Assembly (NCBI RefSeq): GCF_009377185.1
Contig: NZ_VJZC01000024.1
Location: 1 to 45,392 of the forward strand
DNA from: Streptomyces spongiae
Lineage (GTDB): Bacteria; Actinomycetota; Actinomycetes; Streptomycetales; Streptomycetaceae
Length of the DNA: 45,392 nt
Direction: 5' to 3'
The notes below the pieces were generated by a model. That model was given only the letters and a program-made list of their open reading frames with translations, had not been told where the DNA came from and made no database searches. Below, piece after piece: positions 1 to 8,312 of the stretch. The number at the start of each line of letters is the position of its first letter. Position 1 is the first letter of the stretch. The translations under genes were made by a program, and so were the position numbers.

Positions 1-1360
<1,360 letters not shown>

Positions 1361-1574
1361 AGGTGCGGCTCCTTGCAGTGTTGAAGCTTCTCTGGGAGGG
1401 AACCCGGATGTTCGCCGGGCGGCTGGACCACGGACGGGTCATGGCCGCTTCGGGGACCGGTCACCCGGGCAGAAATCAGAGCGGACCGCGCTGTCCGACC
1501 GATTCCAAGGATAGGTGTCCATGCGGACGCGCAGACCGTCGGGCTCTTGCCGCCGGGCGCCGCGCTGCCATACT

Positions 1575-1601
1575 TACGATGCCGTAGGTTACGGAACCGT
1601 A
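1575..1601 (+). promoter_or_regulatory. Candidate desaturase promoter with overlapping TetR-type operator
   Basis: Three 5-bp half-sites of alternating orientation lie side by side at 1582-1601: CCGTA, three bases, TACGG, two bases, CCGTA. Each neighbouring pair forms a perfect inverted repeat. A good -10 hexamer, TACGAT, sits at 1575-1580, so the start of transcription would fall inside the array; I found no convincing -35. It lies 77 bp upstream of the desaturase, which is followed by a TetR-family gene, so autoregulation and repression of the desaturase is a natural inference. The rest of the 1361-1677 gap shows nothing else I can name. Confidence 0.55.
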
Positions 1602-1677
1602 GGGAACACAACCTGTCCCCCACAGACCGTTGCCGCAGGCATCTGCCTCCACCCTCGAACCCCACAGGGGACGCCCC

Positions 1678-2709
1678 ATGACCACAAGCTCCGATGTGAT
1701 CGAAGACGCCCCGCAGGCGGACGATTCCAAAGGAACCACGGCGACCGACACCGCACAGCCCTCGGCCACGCTGGGCGGCGAGCAGAAGCGTTCGATCGAG
1801 CAGATCGCGCTGCTCCTCTTCATCATCGTCCCGTTCCTGGCGCTGATCGCGGCGGTGCCGCTGGCCTGGGGCTGGGGGGTGAGCTGGCTGGACCTCGGTC
1901 TGATGGTCTTCTTCTACTACCTGAGCTGCCACGGCATCACGATCGGCTTCCACCGCTACTTCACGCATGGTTCGTTCAAGGCCAAGCGGCCGTTGAGGAT
2001 CGCGCTGGCGGTCGCGGGTTCCATGGCGGTCGAGGGTCCGCTGGTGCGCTGGGTGGCGGACCACCGCAAGCACCACAAGTTCTCGGACGCGGAGGGCGAC
2101 CCGCACTCGCCGTGGCGGTTCGGGGAGACGCTCCCGGCTCTGATGAAGGGCCTGTGGTGGGCGCACATCGGATGGTTGTTCGACGAGGAGCAGACGCCGC
2201 AGGAGAAGTACGCGCCGGACCTGATCAAGGACGGGGCGATCCGTGCGATCAGCCGCCAGTTCATCTACTGGACGATGCTCTCGCTGGCTCTGCCCGCGAT
2301 GATCGGCGGCCTGGTGACCATGTCGTGGTGGGGTGCGTTCACGGCGTTCTTCTGGGGGTCGCTCGTCCGGGTGGCCCTTCTGCACCACGTGACCTGGTCG
2401 ATCAACTCGATCTGCCACGCGGTGGGCAAGCGTCCCTTCAAGTCGCGTGACCGTTCGGGCAACGTGTGGTGGCTGGCGGTCCTGTCGTGCGGTGAGTCCT
2501 GGCACAACCTCCACCACGCCGACCCGACCTCGGCGCGGCACGGTGTGGAGCGGGGCCAGCTGGACTCCTCGGCGCGGCTGATCCGTTGGTTCGAGCAGCT
2601 CGGTTGGGCGTACGACGTGCGCTGGCCGTCACGCTCACGTATCGATTCCCGCCGGAACACCGGGCAGGACGGCTCCCGACGCAAGAAGGAGACCGCCGAG
2701 GCGGCATGA
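1678..2709 (+). CDS. Membrane acyl-CoA/fatty-acid delta-9-type desaturase
   Basis: Integral membrane di-iron desaturase that puts a cis double bond into acyl chains, tuning membrane fluidity. The 343-aa product carries the three histidine boxes of the class: HRYFTH at about 92-97, HRKHH at about 129-133 and HNLHH at about 276-280. Hydrophobic stretches flank them (about 44-66, 70-86, 105-120, 200-235). The ATG at 1678 is preferred over an upstream in-frame start at 1630 because of AGGGGA upstream and because the extra N-terminus looks non-coding. The TetR gene begins 7 bp after its stop, so the two are probably co-transcribed. Whether the substrate is an acyl-CoA or a lipid-bound chain cannot be read from the sequence. 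Confidence 0.9.
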   Translation: MTTSSDVIEDAPQADDSKGTTATDTAQPSATLGGEQKRSIEQIALLLFIIVPFLALIAAVPLAWGWGVSWLDLGLMVFFYYLSCHGITIGFHRYFTHGSFKAKRPLRIALAVAGSMAVEGPLVRWVADHRKHHKFSDAEGDPHSPWRFGETLPALMKGLWWAHIGWLFDEEQTPQEKYAPDLIKDGAIRAISRQFIYWTMLSLALPAMIGGLVTMSWWGAFTAFFWGSLVRVALLHHVTWSINSICHAVGKRPFKSRDRSGNVWWLAVLSCGESWHNLHHADPTSARHGVERGQLDSSARLIRWFEQLGWAYDVRWPSRSRIDSRRNTGQDGSRRKKETAEAA

Positions 2710-2716
2710 TTGACGC

Positions 2717-3382
2717 GTGGCGACCGACTCGAGCAGTACCTCCAGCAGCGACAAGCAGCGGCGCCCTCGCCGAACCCGGATGACGGGTGCGGAGAGACGT
2801 CAGCAGCTCCTCGAGATCGGTCGCACGCTCTTCGCCACCAAGGGCTTCGAGGGCACGTCGGTGGAGGAGATCGCGGCCAAGGCCGGGGTCTCCAAGCCGG
2901 TGGTGTACGAGCACTTCGGCGGCAAGGAGGGCCTGTACGCGGTCGTGGTGGACCGCGAGATGCGCTGCCTCCTGGACATGGTGACCAGCTCCCTGACGGC
3001 CGGGCACCCCCGCGAACTCTGCGAGCAGGCGGCCTTCGCTCTCCTGGACTACATCGAGGAGTACACGGACGGTTTCCGCATCCTGGTCCGTGACTCCCCC
3101 ATCCCCCAGTCGACGGGTTCCTTCGCGTCCCTGATCTCCGACATCGCGACCCAGGTGGAGGACATCCTGGGCCGCGAGTTCAAGAGCCGAGGCTTCGACC
3201 CGAAGCTGGCGCCGTTGTACGCCCAGGCCCTGGTCGGCATGGTCGCGCTCACGGGCCAGTGGTGGCTGGACGTCCGCCGCCCGAAGAAGGCCGAGGTGGC
3301 GGCCCACCTGGTGAACCTGGCCTGGCACGGCCTGGACGGCTTGGAGGCGAAGCCGCACTTGATAGGGCGCCGAAAGAGCTGA
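2717..3382 (+). CDS. TetR-family transcriptional regulator
   Basis: A 221-aa one-component regulator. After a polar N-terminal tail rich in Ser and Arg, the helix-turn-helix spans about residues 27-72; the stretch VSKPVVYEHFGGKEGLYA is the typical recognition helix and following segment of TetR proteins. The rest should be the all-helical ligand and dimer domain. The start is the GTG at 2717, seven bases behind the desaturase stop, implying one transcript. The palindrome array at 1582-1601 is its most likely target. An acyl-CoA or fatty acid is the likely effector by context only. Confidence 0.88.
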   Translation: MATDSSSTSSSDKQRRPRRTRMTGAERRQQLLEIGRTLFATKGFEGTSVEEIAAKAGVSKPVVYEHFGGKEGLYAVVVDREMRCLLDMVTSSLTAGHPRELCEQAAFALLDYIEEYTDGFRILVRDSPIPQSTGSFASLISDIATQVEDILGREFKSRGFDPKLAPLYAQALVGMVALTGQWWLDVRRPKKAEVAAHLVNLAWHGLDGLEAKPHLIGRRKS

Positions 3383-3441
3383 GGCCACCCGAAGGGGTGA
3401 ACCAATAGACCACGAGATCAACCTTGTGGAACCATGCGCAC

Positions 3442-3693
3442 ATGACTGAGATTGCGATCAGCGCGGCCCGTTCCCAGCTCGGCGACTTGGTCCGCCGTGC
3501 GGCCCATGGCCGCGAGACCATCGCCCTCACCGACCACGGTCACGTGGCCGCGCTGCTCGTCTCGCCGCAGGTGATAGAGGATCTCGAAGACGCCCTGGCC
3601 CTTTCGGACTATCAGCGGCGCAAGGCGGAGGGAACGCTCGGCGAGGGCATCCCGCACGAAGAGGTCGGACGCATGCTGGGGCTGCGTCCGTGA
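3442..3693 (+). CDS. Phd/YefM-type antitoxin
   Basis: An 83-aa protein with the pattern of Phd/YefM antitoxins: an N-terminal strand and helix (MTEIAISAARSQLGDLV), then RETIALTDHGHVAALLVS, which is the usual ITxxGxPVAVLV-like segment, followed by a charged C-terminal tail that would wrap the toxin. Such proteins neutralise the partner toxin and repress their own promoter. I chose the ATG at 3442; an upstream GTG at 3424 would add only six residues. Its stop overlaps the next start (GTGA), the typical coupling of antitoxin and toxin genes. Confidence 0.85.
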   Translation: MTEIAISAARSQLGDLVRRAAHGRETIALTDHGHVAALLVSPQVIEDLEDALALSDYQRRKAEGTLGEGIPHEEVGRMLGLRP

Positions 3694-3938
3694 CCTACCG
3701 CATCATCTGGGAACCGCCCGCGACGGATGCGGCCGTACGGTTCCTCAAGGAAGACCCGGCCGGGCTCGCCGCCGTCTACGAAGCAGTCGACGCGCTGGCC
3801 GAAGCACCACGCCCCGCGAACTCCACCGCCTACGGCGTCGACATCCGGCGCCTGCGCGTGGGCGACTACCGCGTCCTGTACGTCATCGACGACGAAGTGA
3901 TCCACATCCTCGTCACCCACCTCGGCCGGACACCGTAG
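3690..3938 (+). CDS. RelE/ParE-superfamily toxin
   Basis: An 82-aa toxin partner of the preceding Phd-like antitoxin. It has the compact RelE/ParE fold pattern: an opening strand (MTYRIIWEPPAT), a helical hairpin, and the strand-turn-strand IRRLRVGDYRVLYVIDDE ending in HILVTHLGRTP. The Arg-rich RRLRVGDYRVLY segment is the usual active or binding face of mRNA-interferase-type RelE. It starts at the GTG overlapping the antitoxin stop by four bases. mRNA cleavage on the ribosome is the likely activity; a ParE-like gyrase action cannot be excluded. Confidence 0.85.
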   Translation: MTYRIIWEPPATDAAVRFLKEDPAGLAAVYEAVDALAEAPRPANSTAYGVDIRRLRVGDYRVLYVIDDEVIHILVTHLGRTP

Positions 3939-3939
3939 A

Positions 3940-4788
3940 TCACATCCGTAGCGGTGTGGTCTCCAGTACTGCCCGTGCTGCCAGCCGAGCCGGCCCCGCG
4001 GTCTGCTCGGCGATGCGACGGAACGTCTCCTGTGCCGGTCGGGCAGGCCACTCCGGCGGCAGATGCTGAACAGGAAGCCGCGGATCGTCCCGGATGACGC
4101 GCAGCCACTCGGCAACCAGCCGCAACCGGGTGGCGAGAGGGTCGCCGGAGGCCACCTCGACGGCATTCCACCGCTCGTCGAACGCCACGTACCGCGCCGC
4201 CAGCGTCTCCAGATCCCAGCTCTCCCGGATCATCATCCCCACGTCGGTGAAGTCGTCGGCCCGCGCGTGGAAGACCTTGACGTGGGCGTCGAGGCCGAGT
4301 TCGGAGACGATGCCCCGTACGTCCGCGTGGCCCGGTGCGATCCACAGGCCGCTGTACAGGGCGCCGAACCCGGACCAGGTGAGCCGGGACCGCAGGTCGT
4401 GCCGTTGGCGCTGCCAGGATTCGGGGAGGGAGAACCCGAGGAGGGTCCAGGTGCCGTCCCAGTCCTCGTTGACCGCGCCCTCGTCCCAGATGCGCCGGCC
4501 GCCGTCCCGCAGGACGTCCTGGGCCGTGGGAGTCAGCCCGAAGAACATCCTGCGGCCCTCGCGCTGCCGTCGCAGCAGCCCCCGGTTGACCATCCGCGTC
4601 AGCGTGGACCGCACGGCCTGCTCGCCCGTACCGACCCGGCCCAGCACGTCGATGATGCTGCCCGAGTACACGCCGACGTCGCCCTGCTCCAACACGTGGT
4701 TGCCGAAGAAGGTCAGCACGAGGGACTGCGGGCGCAAGCCCGTGTCGGTGCCGTTCGTGTCCAGGGTCCCGTCCTCCACAGCGGTCAA
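3940..4788 (-). CDS. PaaX-family transcriptional regulator
   Basis: A 282-aa protein resembling PaaX, the phenylacetyl-CoA-responsive repressor family. The N-terminal winged helix contains VRSTLTRMVNRGLLRRQREG, followed by the central domain with WDGTWTLLGFSLPE and a C-terminal domain. No phenylacetate genes are in the window, so the regulated pathway is unknown. The longest frame starts at TTG 4788; a GTG three codons downstream (4779) is an alternative, and neither has a clear ribosome site. The gene converges with the toxin gene (1 bp between stops), and a perfect inverted repeat touches its start. Confidence 0.85.
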   Translation of the reverse strand: MTAVEDGTLDTNGTDTGLRPQSLVLTFFGNHVLEQGDVGVYSGSIIDVLGRVGTGEQAVRSTLTRMVNRGLLRRQREGRRMFFGLTPTAQDVLRDGGRRIWDEGAVNEDWDGTWTLLGFSLPESWQRQRHDLRSRLTWSGFGALYSGLWIAPGHADVRGIVSELGLDAHVKVFHARADDFTDVGMMIRESWDLETLAARYVAFDERWNAVEVASGDPLATRLRLVAEWLRVIRDDPRLPVQHLPPEWPARPAQETFRRIAEQTAGPARLAARAVLETTPLRM

Positions 4789-4830
4789 GCGTACGGCCGT
4801 CCGTCAGGGGAGGGGCGGACGGCCGTACGC
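4789..4830. repeat. Perfect 15-bp inverted repeat abutting the PaaX-type gene start
   Basis: Arms 4789-4803 (GCGTACGGCCGTCCG) and 4816-4830 (its exact reverse complement) flank a 12-base spacer rich in G. The inner end touches the TTG start of the regulator. Reading it as an operator or 5'-leader hairpin for autoregulation is inference; no T-run follows, so it does not look like an intrinsic terminator. Confidence 0.6.
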
Positions 4831-4984
4831 GCTCCTCACCTGCGAACACTGGTCATCGGGGACTCCCTTGGGACTCCCTTGTGCGGGGAGGAACACCGCG
4901 AAAGTAGGCGCGCATCTGTCAGCCGTCAATGTTCTGCACAACATTTCCCGAGCCGGGGGTCGCGACTCAGCCGACCCGGCCGAC

Positions 4985-5347
4985 TCAGCCGTTCGGCTCC
5001 AGGAACTCCAGCCGGTTGCCCACGGAGTCCTCGGAGTAGAAGCGGCGGTGGCCCGGGAGGTCGTCGTCCCAGGTCACCGGCGCCCCGTGCGCGTGCAGCC
5101 GGTCCGCGTAGGCGTCGATGTCCCGCACCCGCAGCCCCGGGTGGGCCTTCCTGGCCGGCCGAAAGCTTGTCTCGATCCCCAGGTGCAGCCGCACGTCCCC
5201 GGCCTCGAACCAGCAGCCCCCGCGAGCGGCCAGGACCGGCGGCTTGGGCACCTCGGTCATGCCGAGGACGCCGACGTAGTACGAGCGCAGCTGTTCCTCC
5301 GAGCCGGGTGGGGCGGCGAGCTGCACATGGTCGAGGGCGGCGATCAC
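4985..5347 (-). CDS. VOC (glyoxalase/bleomycin-resistance) superfamily protein
   Basis: A 120-aa single-domain vicinal-oxygen-chelate protein. It shows the paired beta-alpha-beta-beta-beta modules: it opens with LDHVQLAAPPGSEEQLRSYY, has GGCWFEAGDVRLHLGIE in the middle and ends DSVGNRLEFLEPNG, where the His near the start and the Glu near the end are the usual metal ligands. The substrate is unknown. The GTG start at 5347 overlaps the tam stop by four bases (GTGA), so it is translationally coupled to tam and would share TamR control. Confidence 0.85.
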   Translation of the reverse strand: MIAALDHVQLAAPPGSEEQLRSYYVGVLGMTEVPKPPVLAARGGCWFEAGDVRLHLGIETSFRPARKAHPGLRVRDIDAYADRLHAHGAPVTWDDDLPGHRRFYSEDSVGNRLEFLEPNG

Positions 5348-6168
5348 CGCTGTCCCGGCTTCCGGGCCACGACGAACACGCGGCGGAACGGGAAGAGCGT
5401 GCCGTGGGCCGTCGCCGGGTACGCCTCGCGCAGGGCGGCGCGGTACTCGGTGACGAAGGGTTCGGCGTCGTCGCCGAGCGCGGTGAGGACCGGCCGCAGT
5501 CCGGTGCCCTTCACCCAGTCGAGCACGGCGTCCTCGCCCTGGAGCACGTGCGTGTACGTCGTCTCCCAGGCATCCACCTCGCAGCCGAGGCCGGCCAGGT
5601 CGTGGAGGTACGCGGCCGGGGTCCGCACCGCGTCGTCGTGGCGGAGCGTCTCGCCGAGCCGGTCCTTCCAGCGCGCGGACTGGGCGAGTTCGCGCATGAG
5701 CCGGTGGCTGGGCGAGTCGAAGTTGCCCGGCACCTGGAAGGCGAGGACGCCGCCGGGGGCGAGGCCCTCCACCCAGACGGGGAAACGCGTGACGTGGCCG
5801 GGCACCCACTGGAGGGTCGCGTTGCTGACGATCAGCTCGTACGGCTCCGTGGGCGCCCATGTCGTGACGTCGGCGGGTGCGAAGTCGAGGTGGCCGCCGC
5901 CGGGCGTGGGGCCGGTCAGGGGTGCGGCCTCGGCGAGCATCTCCGGGGAGTTGTCGAGGCCCGTGATGTGCGCGTCGGGCCACCGGTCGGCGAGCAGGCG
6001 GGTGACGTTGCCGGGGCCGCAGCCGAGGTCGGCGATACGGGGGCGCCCCGCGGGAGTCTCGGCGGGGAGCTCGGGCACGTGGGCCAGCAGGTCGACGAAG
6101 GCGCGGGCGCGGTGGCCGGAGTGGCGCAGGTACTGGTGCGGATCCCAGACGGGGGCGGTGGGGGACAT
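5344..6168 (-). CDS. tam: Trans-aconitate 2-methyltransferase
   Basis: Uses S-adenosylmethionine to methylate trans-aconitate, which forms spontaneously from the TCA intermediate cis-aconitate and inhibits aconitase. The 274-aa protein has the class I methyltransferase motif ADLGCGPGNVTRLLAD (about 46-61), an acidic residue after the second strand (GLDNS), and the Tam-typical SNATLQWVPGH. The start at 6168 is fixed by AAGGAGGT eight bases upstream; an earlier in-frame start at 6225 lacks this. It is divergent from tamR, whose product represses it in S. coelicolor (known from the literature), and coupled to the downstream VOC gene. Confidence 0.9.
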   Translation of the reverse strand: MSPTAPVWDPHQYLRHSGHRARAFVDLLAHVPELPAETPAGRPRIADLGCGPGNVTRLLADRWPDAHITGLDNSPEMLAEAAPLTGPTPGGGHLDFAPADVTTWAPTEPYELIVSNATLQWVPGHVTRFPVWVEGLAPGGVLAFQVPGNFDSPSHRLMRELAQSARWKDRLGETLRHDDAVRTPAAYLHDLAGLGCEVDAWETTYTHVLQGEDAVLDWVKGTGLRPVLTALGDDAEPFVTEYRAALREAYPATAHGTLFPFRRVFVVARKPGQR

Positions 6169-6190
6169 GGGCGTACCTCCTTGGGGCTCA

Positions 6191-6222
6191 AGTGGCCAAG
6201 TGGCTGTAGTGGCCAAGTGGCT
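6191..6222. repeat. 15-bp direct repeat in the tam leader
   Basis: The 15-mer AGTGGCCAAGTGGCT occurs at 6191-6205 and again at 6208-6222, a 17-bp period, just upstream of the tam ribosome site. Each copy itself contains GTGGC twice. It may be an additional protein site or a slippage product. Confidence 0.5.
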
Positions 6223-6254
6223 CAAGTCGCCCCCTCACCGTGACAGCGCAGGTA

Positions 6255-6298
6255 TCTCGAAGTCAAGAAACTTACTGCAAATAAGCTCGACATCAAGA
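6255..6298. promoter_or_regulatory. Probable TamR operators between tam and tamR
   Basis: Two imperfect palindromes of the MarR/TamR type: TCTCGAAGTCAAGA at 6255-6268 and GCTCGACATCAAGA at 6285-6298, close to the symmetric form TCTTGANNTCAAGA. Their centres are 30 bp (about three helical turns) apart. They sit in the 165-bp gap between tam and tamR, matching the known arrangement in S. coelicolor where TamR binds the shared intergenic region. The precise half-sites are my own reading. Confidence 0.65.
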
Positions 6299-6333
6299 GA
6301 CTTCACATCGACACAACCACTACACTGATCGTC

Positions 6334-6831
6334 ATGGAGGACGAGGTCGATCGGCTGGTCGCATCGTGGCGCCGGGAGCGCCCGGACCTCGACGTGGAGC
6401 CGCTGGAAGTGCTCAGCCGGGTGAGCAGACTGGCCCGGCACCTGGACCGGGCACGCCGTCTGGCGTTCTCCGAGCACCAGTTGGAGCCGTGGGAGTTCGA
6501 TGTGCTGACCGCGCTCAGGCGCGCGGGGACGCCGTACCAGCTCTCCCCCGGTCAGCTGCTGACGCAGACCCTCGTCACCTCGGGCACGATGACGAACCGT
6601 ATCGACCGGCTGGCCAAGAAGGGCCTGGTGGAGCGGCTGCCCGACCCGAGCGACCGCCGGGGCGTCCTGGTGCGTCTGACCGACGAGGGGCGGGACAGGG
6701 CGGACCAGGCGCTGGCCGGCCTCCTCGACCAGGAGCGCGCGATCCTCGCGGAGCTGTCGCGCGCCCAGCGGGGTGAACTGGCCGGGCTGCTACGCCAGTT
6801 GACCGCCCCGTTCGACAACATCCCCGGTTAG
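6334..6831 (+). CDS. tamR: MarR-family regulator TamR
   Basis: A 165-aa winged-helix repressor of the MarR family. The DNA-binding core reads QTLVTSGTMTNRIDRLAKKG followed by the wing LPDPSDRRGVLVRLTDEG, flanked by helices for dimerisation. TamR of S. coelicolor is reported to respond to trans-aconitate, citrate and isocitrate and to control tam, aconitase and isocitrate dehydrogenase. The divergence from tam and the intergenic palindromes support the orthology. The start ATG at 6334 leaves a short leader. Its 3' end overlaps the convergent LuxR-type gene by 42 bp. Confidence 0.88.
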   Translation: MEDEVDRLVASWRRERPDLDVEPLEVLSRVSRLARHLDRARRLAFSEHQLEPWEFDVLTALRRAGTPYQLSPGQLLTQTLVTSGTMTNRIDRLAKKGLVERLPDPSDRRGVLVRLTDEGRDRADQALAGLLDQERAILAELSRAQRGELAGLLRQLTAPFDNIPG

Positions 6832-7560
6832 GTCGACGGGTCCGACCCCGGCACGGCGGGCGAGCGCGACGGCGGCGAGGGTGGAGTGCACGCCGAGCTT
6901 CCCGAGGACGTTCTGCATGTGCGTGCGGACGGTGTGCGGGGACAGGAACAGGCGCTCGGCGACGGCCTTGCGCCCCAGTCCCGCCACCATGCACCGCAAC
7001 ACCTCCCGCTCACGCGGTGTGAGGGACTCGACGAGCCGCTCACTCTCCGTGCGGTGCTTGCGGGCGGCGGTGAGCTCGCGCAGGACGCCGGTGAGCAGGG
7101 CGGGCGGCAGATGCGTCTCGTCGCGCAGCACACCCCGTATGACGGTGAGGAGCCGGGACAGCGAGCAGTCCTTGGCGACCCAGCCGGACGCCCCCGCTTG
7201 CAGGGCGAGCGCGGCGCGGCGCGGGTCGTCCTTCTCGGCGAGGACGACGGTCCGTACGCCCGGCTGCCCGGAGCGGACGCCCGCGACGAGCGAGATGCCG
7301 TCGACGAGCCCGTCCTCGTTGCCGTCCTGCACGGGCACGGCGGCCGGTCGCGCGCCGGGGGCTGTGCCCCCCAGGTCGGCGTCGACCAGCAGCACGTCGA
7401 ACCTGCGGCCTTCCGCCGCCGCGCGGTCCAGGCAGCGCAGCGCGGCGGGGCCGCTGCCGGCCGCGGACACGTCGACGTCGGGCTCGGCGGCCAGGGCTGC
7501 GGCGAGCGACTCGGCGAAGATGCGGTGGTCGTCGACGACCAGAACTCGGATGCGAACCAC
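6790..7560 (-). CDS. Orphan NarL/LuxR-type response regulator
   Basis: A 256-aa regulator with an N-terminal receiver (VLVVDDHRIFAESL; acidic pair at 10-11, phospho-acceptor Asp near 60, Lys near 130) and a C-terminal LuxR helix-turn-helix (LTPREREVLRCMVAGL to about residue 228). Between the acceptor Asp and the next helix there is an unusual stretch of about 25 residues rich in Gly, Ala and Pro. The conserved Thr/Ser of the receiver is replaced by Ala (LAEKDD), so signalling may be atypical. No histidine kinase is adjacent. The start GTG 7560 directly precedes the first receiver strand; upstream in-frame sequence looks non-coding. Overlaps the tamR 3' end by 42 bp. Confidence 0.85.
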   Translation of the reverse strand: MVRIRVLVVDDHRIFAESLAAALAAEPDVDVSAAGSGPAALRCLDRAAAEGRRFDVLLVDADLGGTAPGARPAAVPVQDGNEDGLVDGISLVAGVRSGQPGVRTVVLAEKDDPRRAALALQAGASGWVAKDCSLSRLLTVIRGVLRDETHLPPALLTGVLRELTAARKHRTESERLVESLTPREREVLRCMVAGLGRKAVAERLFLSPHTVRTHMQNVLGKLGVHSTLAAVALARRAGVGPVDLTGDVVERGGQLA

Positions 7561-7785
7561 AGAAACCCCCACTGGTCGGGGGACGACCGGCGCAGGCACA
7601 ACGCCCGAAGTACTCCCCGGTTCTCCACCTGGGACGGGGCTGCCACAAGCGCACGGCCGCCGCCGTGCTGCAACTGCTACCCCCACTTCGGGCGTCGTAC
7701 CCGACTGTCTCGCCCCCTGATCGGCACCGGCCCCCACCGGTGCTGTTCATCAGAGTAAGGCCGGGCGCTCAGAGCGGAAGGCAAT

Positions 7786-7814
7786 TTGCAGAACTGATTG
7801 GCCAGCGCGTTTAT
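7786..7814 (+). promoter_or_regulatory. Candidate promoter of the GNAT gene
   Basis: TTGCAG at 7786-7791 and GTTTAT at 7809-7814 are separated by 17 bp in a locally AT-rich stretch. The predicted transcription start would fall a few bases before the ATG at 7825, giving an almost leaderless message. Weak match at the -10. Confidence 0.35.
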
Positions 7815-7824
7815 GGTGAGCCGT

Positions 7825-8268
7825 ATGTTTCGGATTGAGACAGAAGTCGACAAAGAGCGTAGCCAATTGCTGCGTTCCCGACTACGGGAGGCGAACAGTT
7901 CGGCTTCCCCGGTGCTGCGCGCCCTGCGGGGAACACCGGGTGCCCGTGAGGTCCCGCTCCAGGTGTGGGCGCTGGACGCGGCGGGCGGTCTCGCGGGCGG
8001 ACTCGTCGGTCACACGTGGGCGACCTGGCTCCACGTGACCTATCTGTGGGTGGACGAACGGTGCCGGGGAGCGGGGCTGGGCTCCCGCCTGCTGGCCGAG
8101 GCGGAGCGCACGGCGTCGGCCGAGCGCGACTGCCGTGGTTCCCGTCTGGAGACCTGGGACTTCCAGGCGCCGGACTTCTACACGAAACAGGGCTACGAGG
8201 TGGTGGGGGTGATCCCCGGCTATCCGCCGGGGATCACGGAGTACACCCTCACGAAACGACTGGGGTGA
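7825..8268 (+). CDS. GNAT-family N-acetyltransferase
   Basis: A 147-aa acetyl-CoA-dependent acetyltransferase of unknown substrate. The acetyl-CoA pyrophosphate loop RCRGAGLGSRLLAEAE lies at about residues 82-97, preceded by the typical strand VTYLWVDE and followed by the C-terminal DFYTKQGYEVVG. Starts at 7813 and 7798 are also possible in frame; 7825 has GGTGAG just upstream. It is divergent from the LuxR-type gene and convergent with galK, with 43 bp of short repeats between. Confidence 0.82.
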   Translation: MFRIETEVDKERSQLLRSRLREANSSASPVLRALRGTPGAREVPLQVWALDAAGGLAGGLVGHTWATWLHVTYLWVDERCRGAGLGSRLLAEAERTASAERDCRGSRLETWDFQAPDFYTKQGYEVVGVIPGYPPGITEYTLTKRLG

Positions 8269-8312
8269 CGTCTGGGGTACGACTGGGGTACGACTGGGAT
8301 GACGTCTGGGGT
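8256..8312. repeat. Short tandem repeats between the GNAT gene and galK
   Basis: ACGACTGGGGT occurs at 8256-8266 and 8279-8289, with a one-base variant at 8290-8300. TGACGTCTGGGGT occurs at 8266-8278 and 8300-8312. The repeats begin inside the GNAT stop region and end at the galK stop, so they look like tandem duplication of the GNAT gene tail. Confidence 0.6.

Noticed and set aside
4063..6328. Two plus-strand frames over 720 codons
   Set aside because: They run antisense through PaaX-type, VOC and tam genes and have no recognisable domain.
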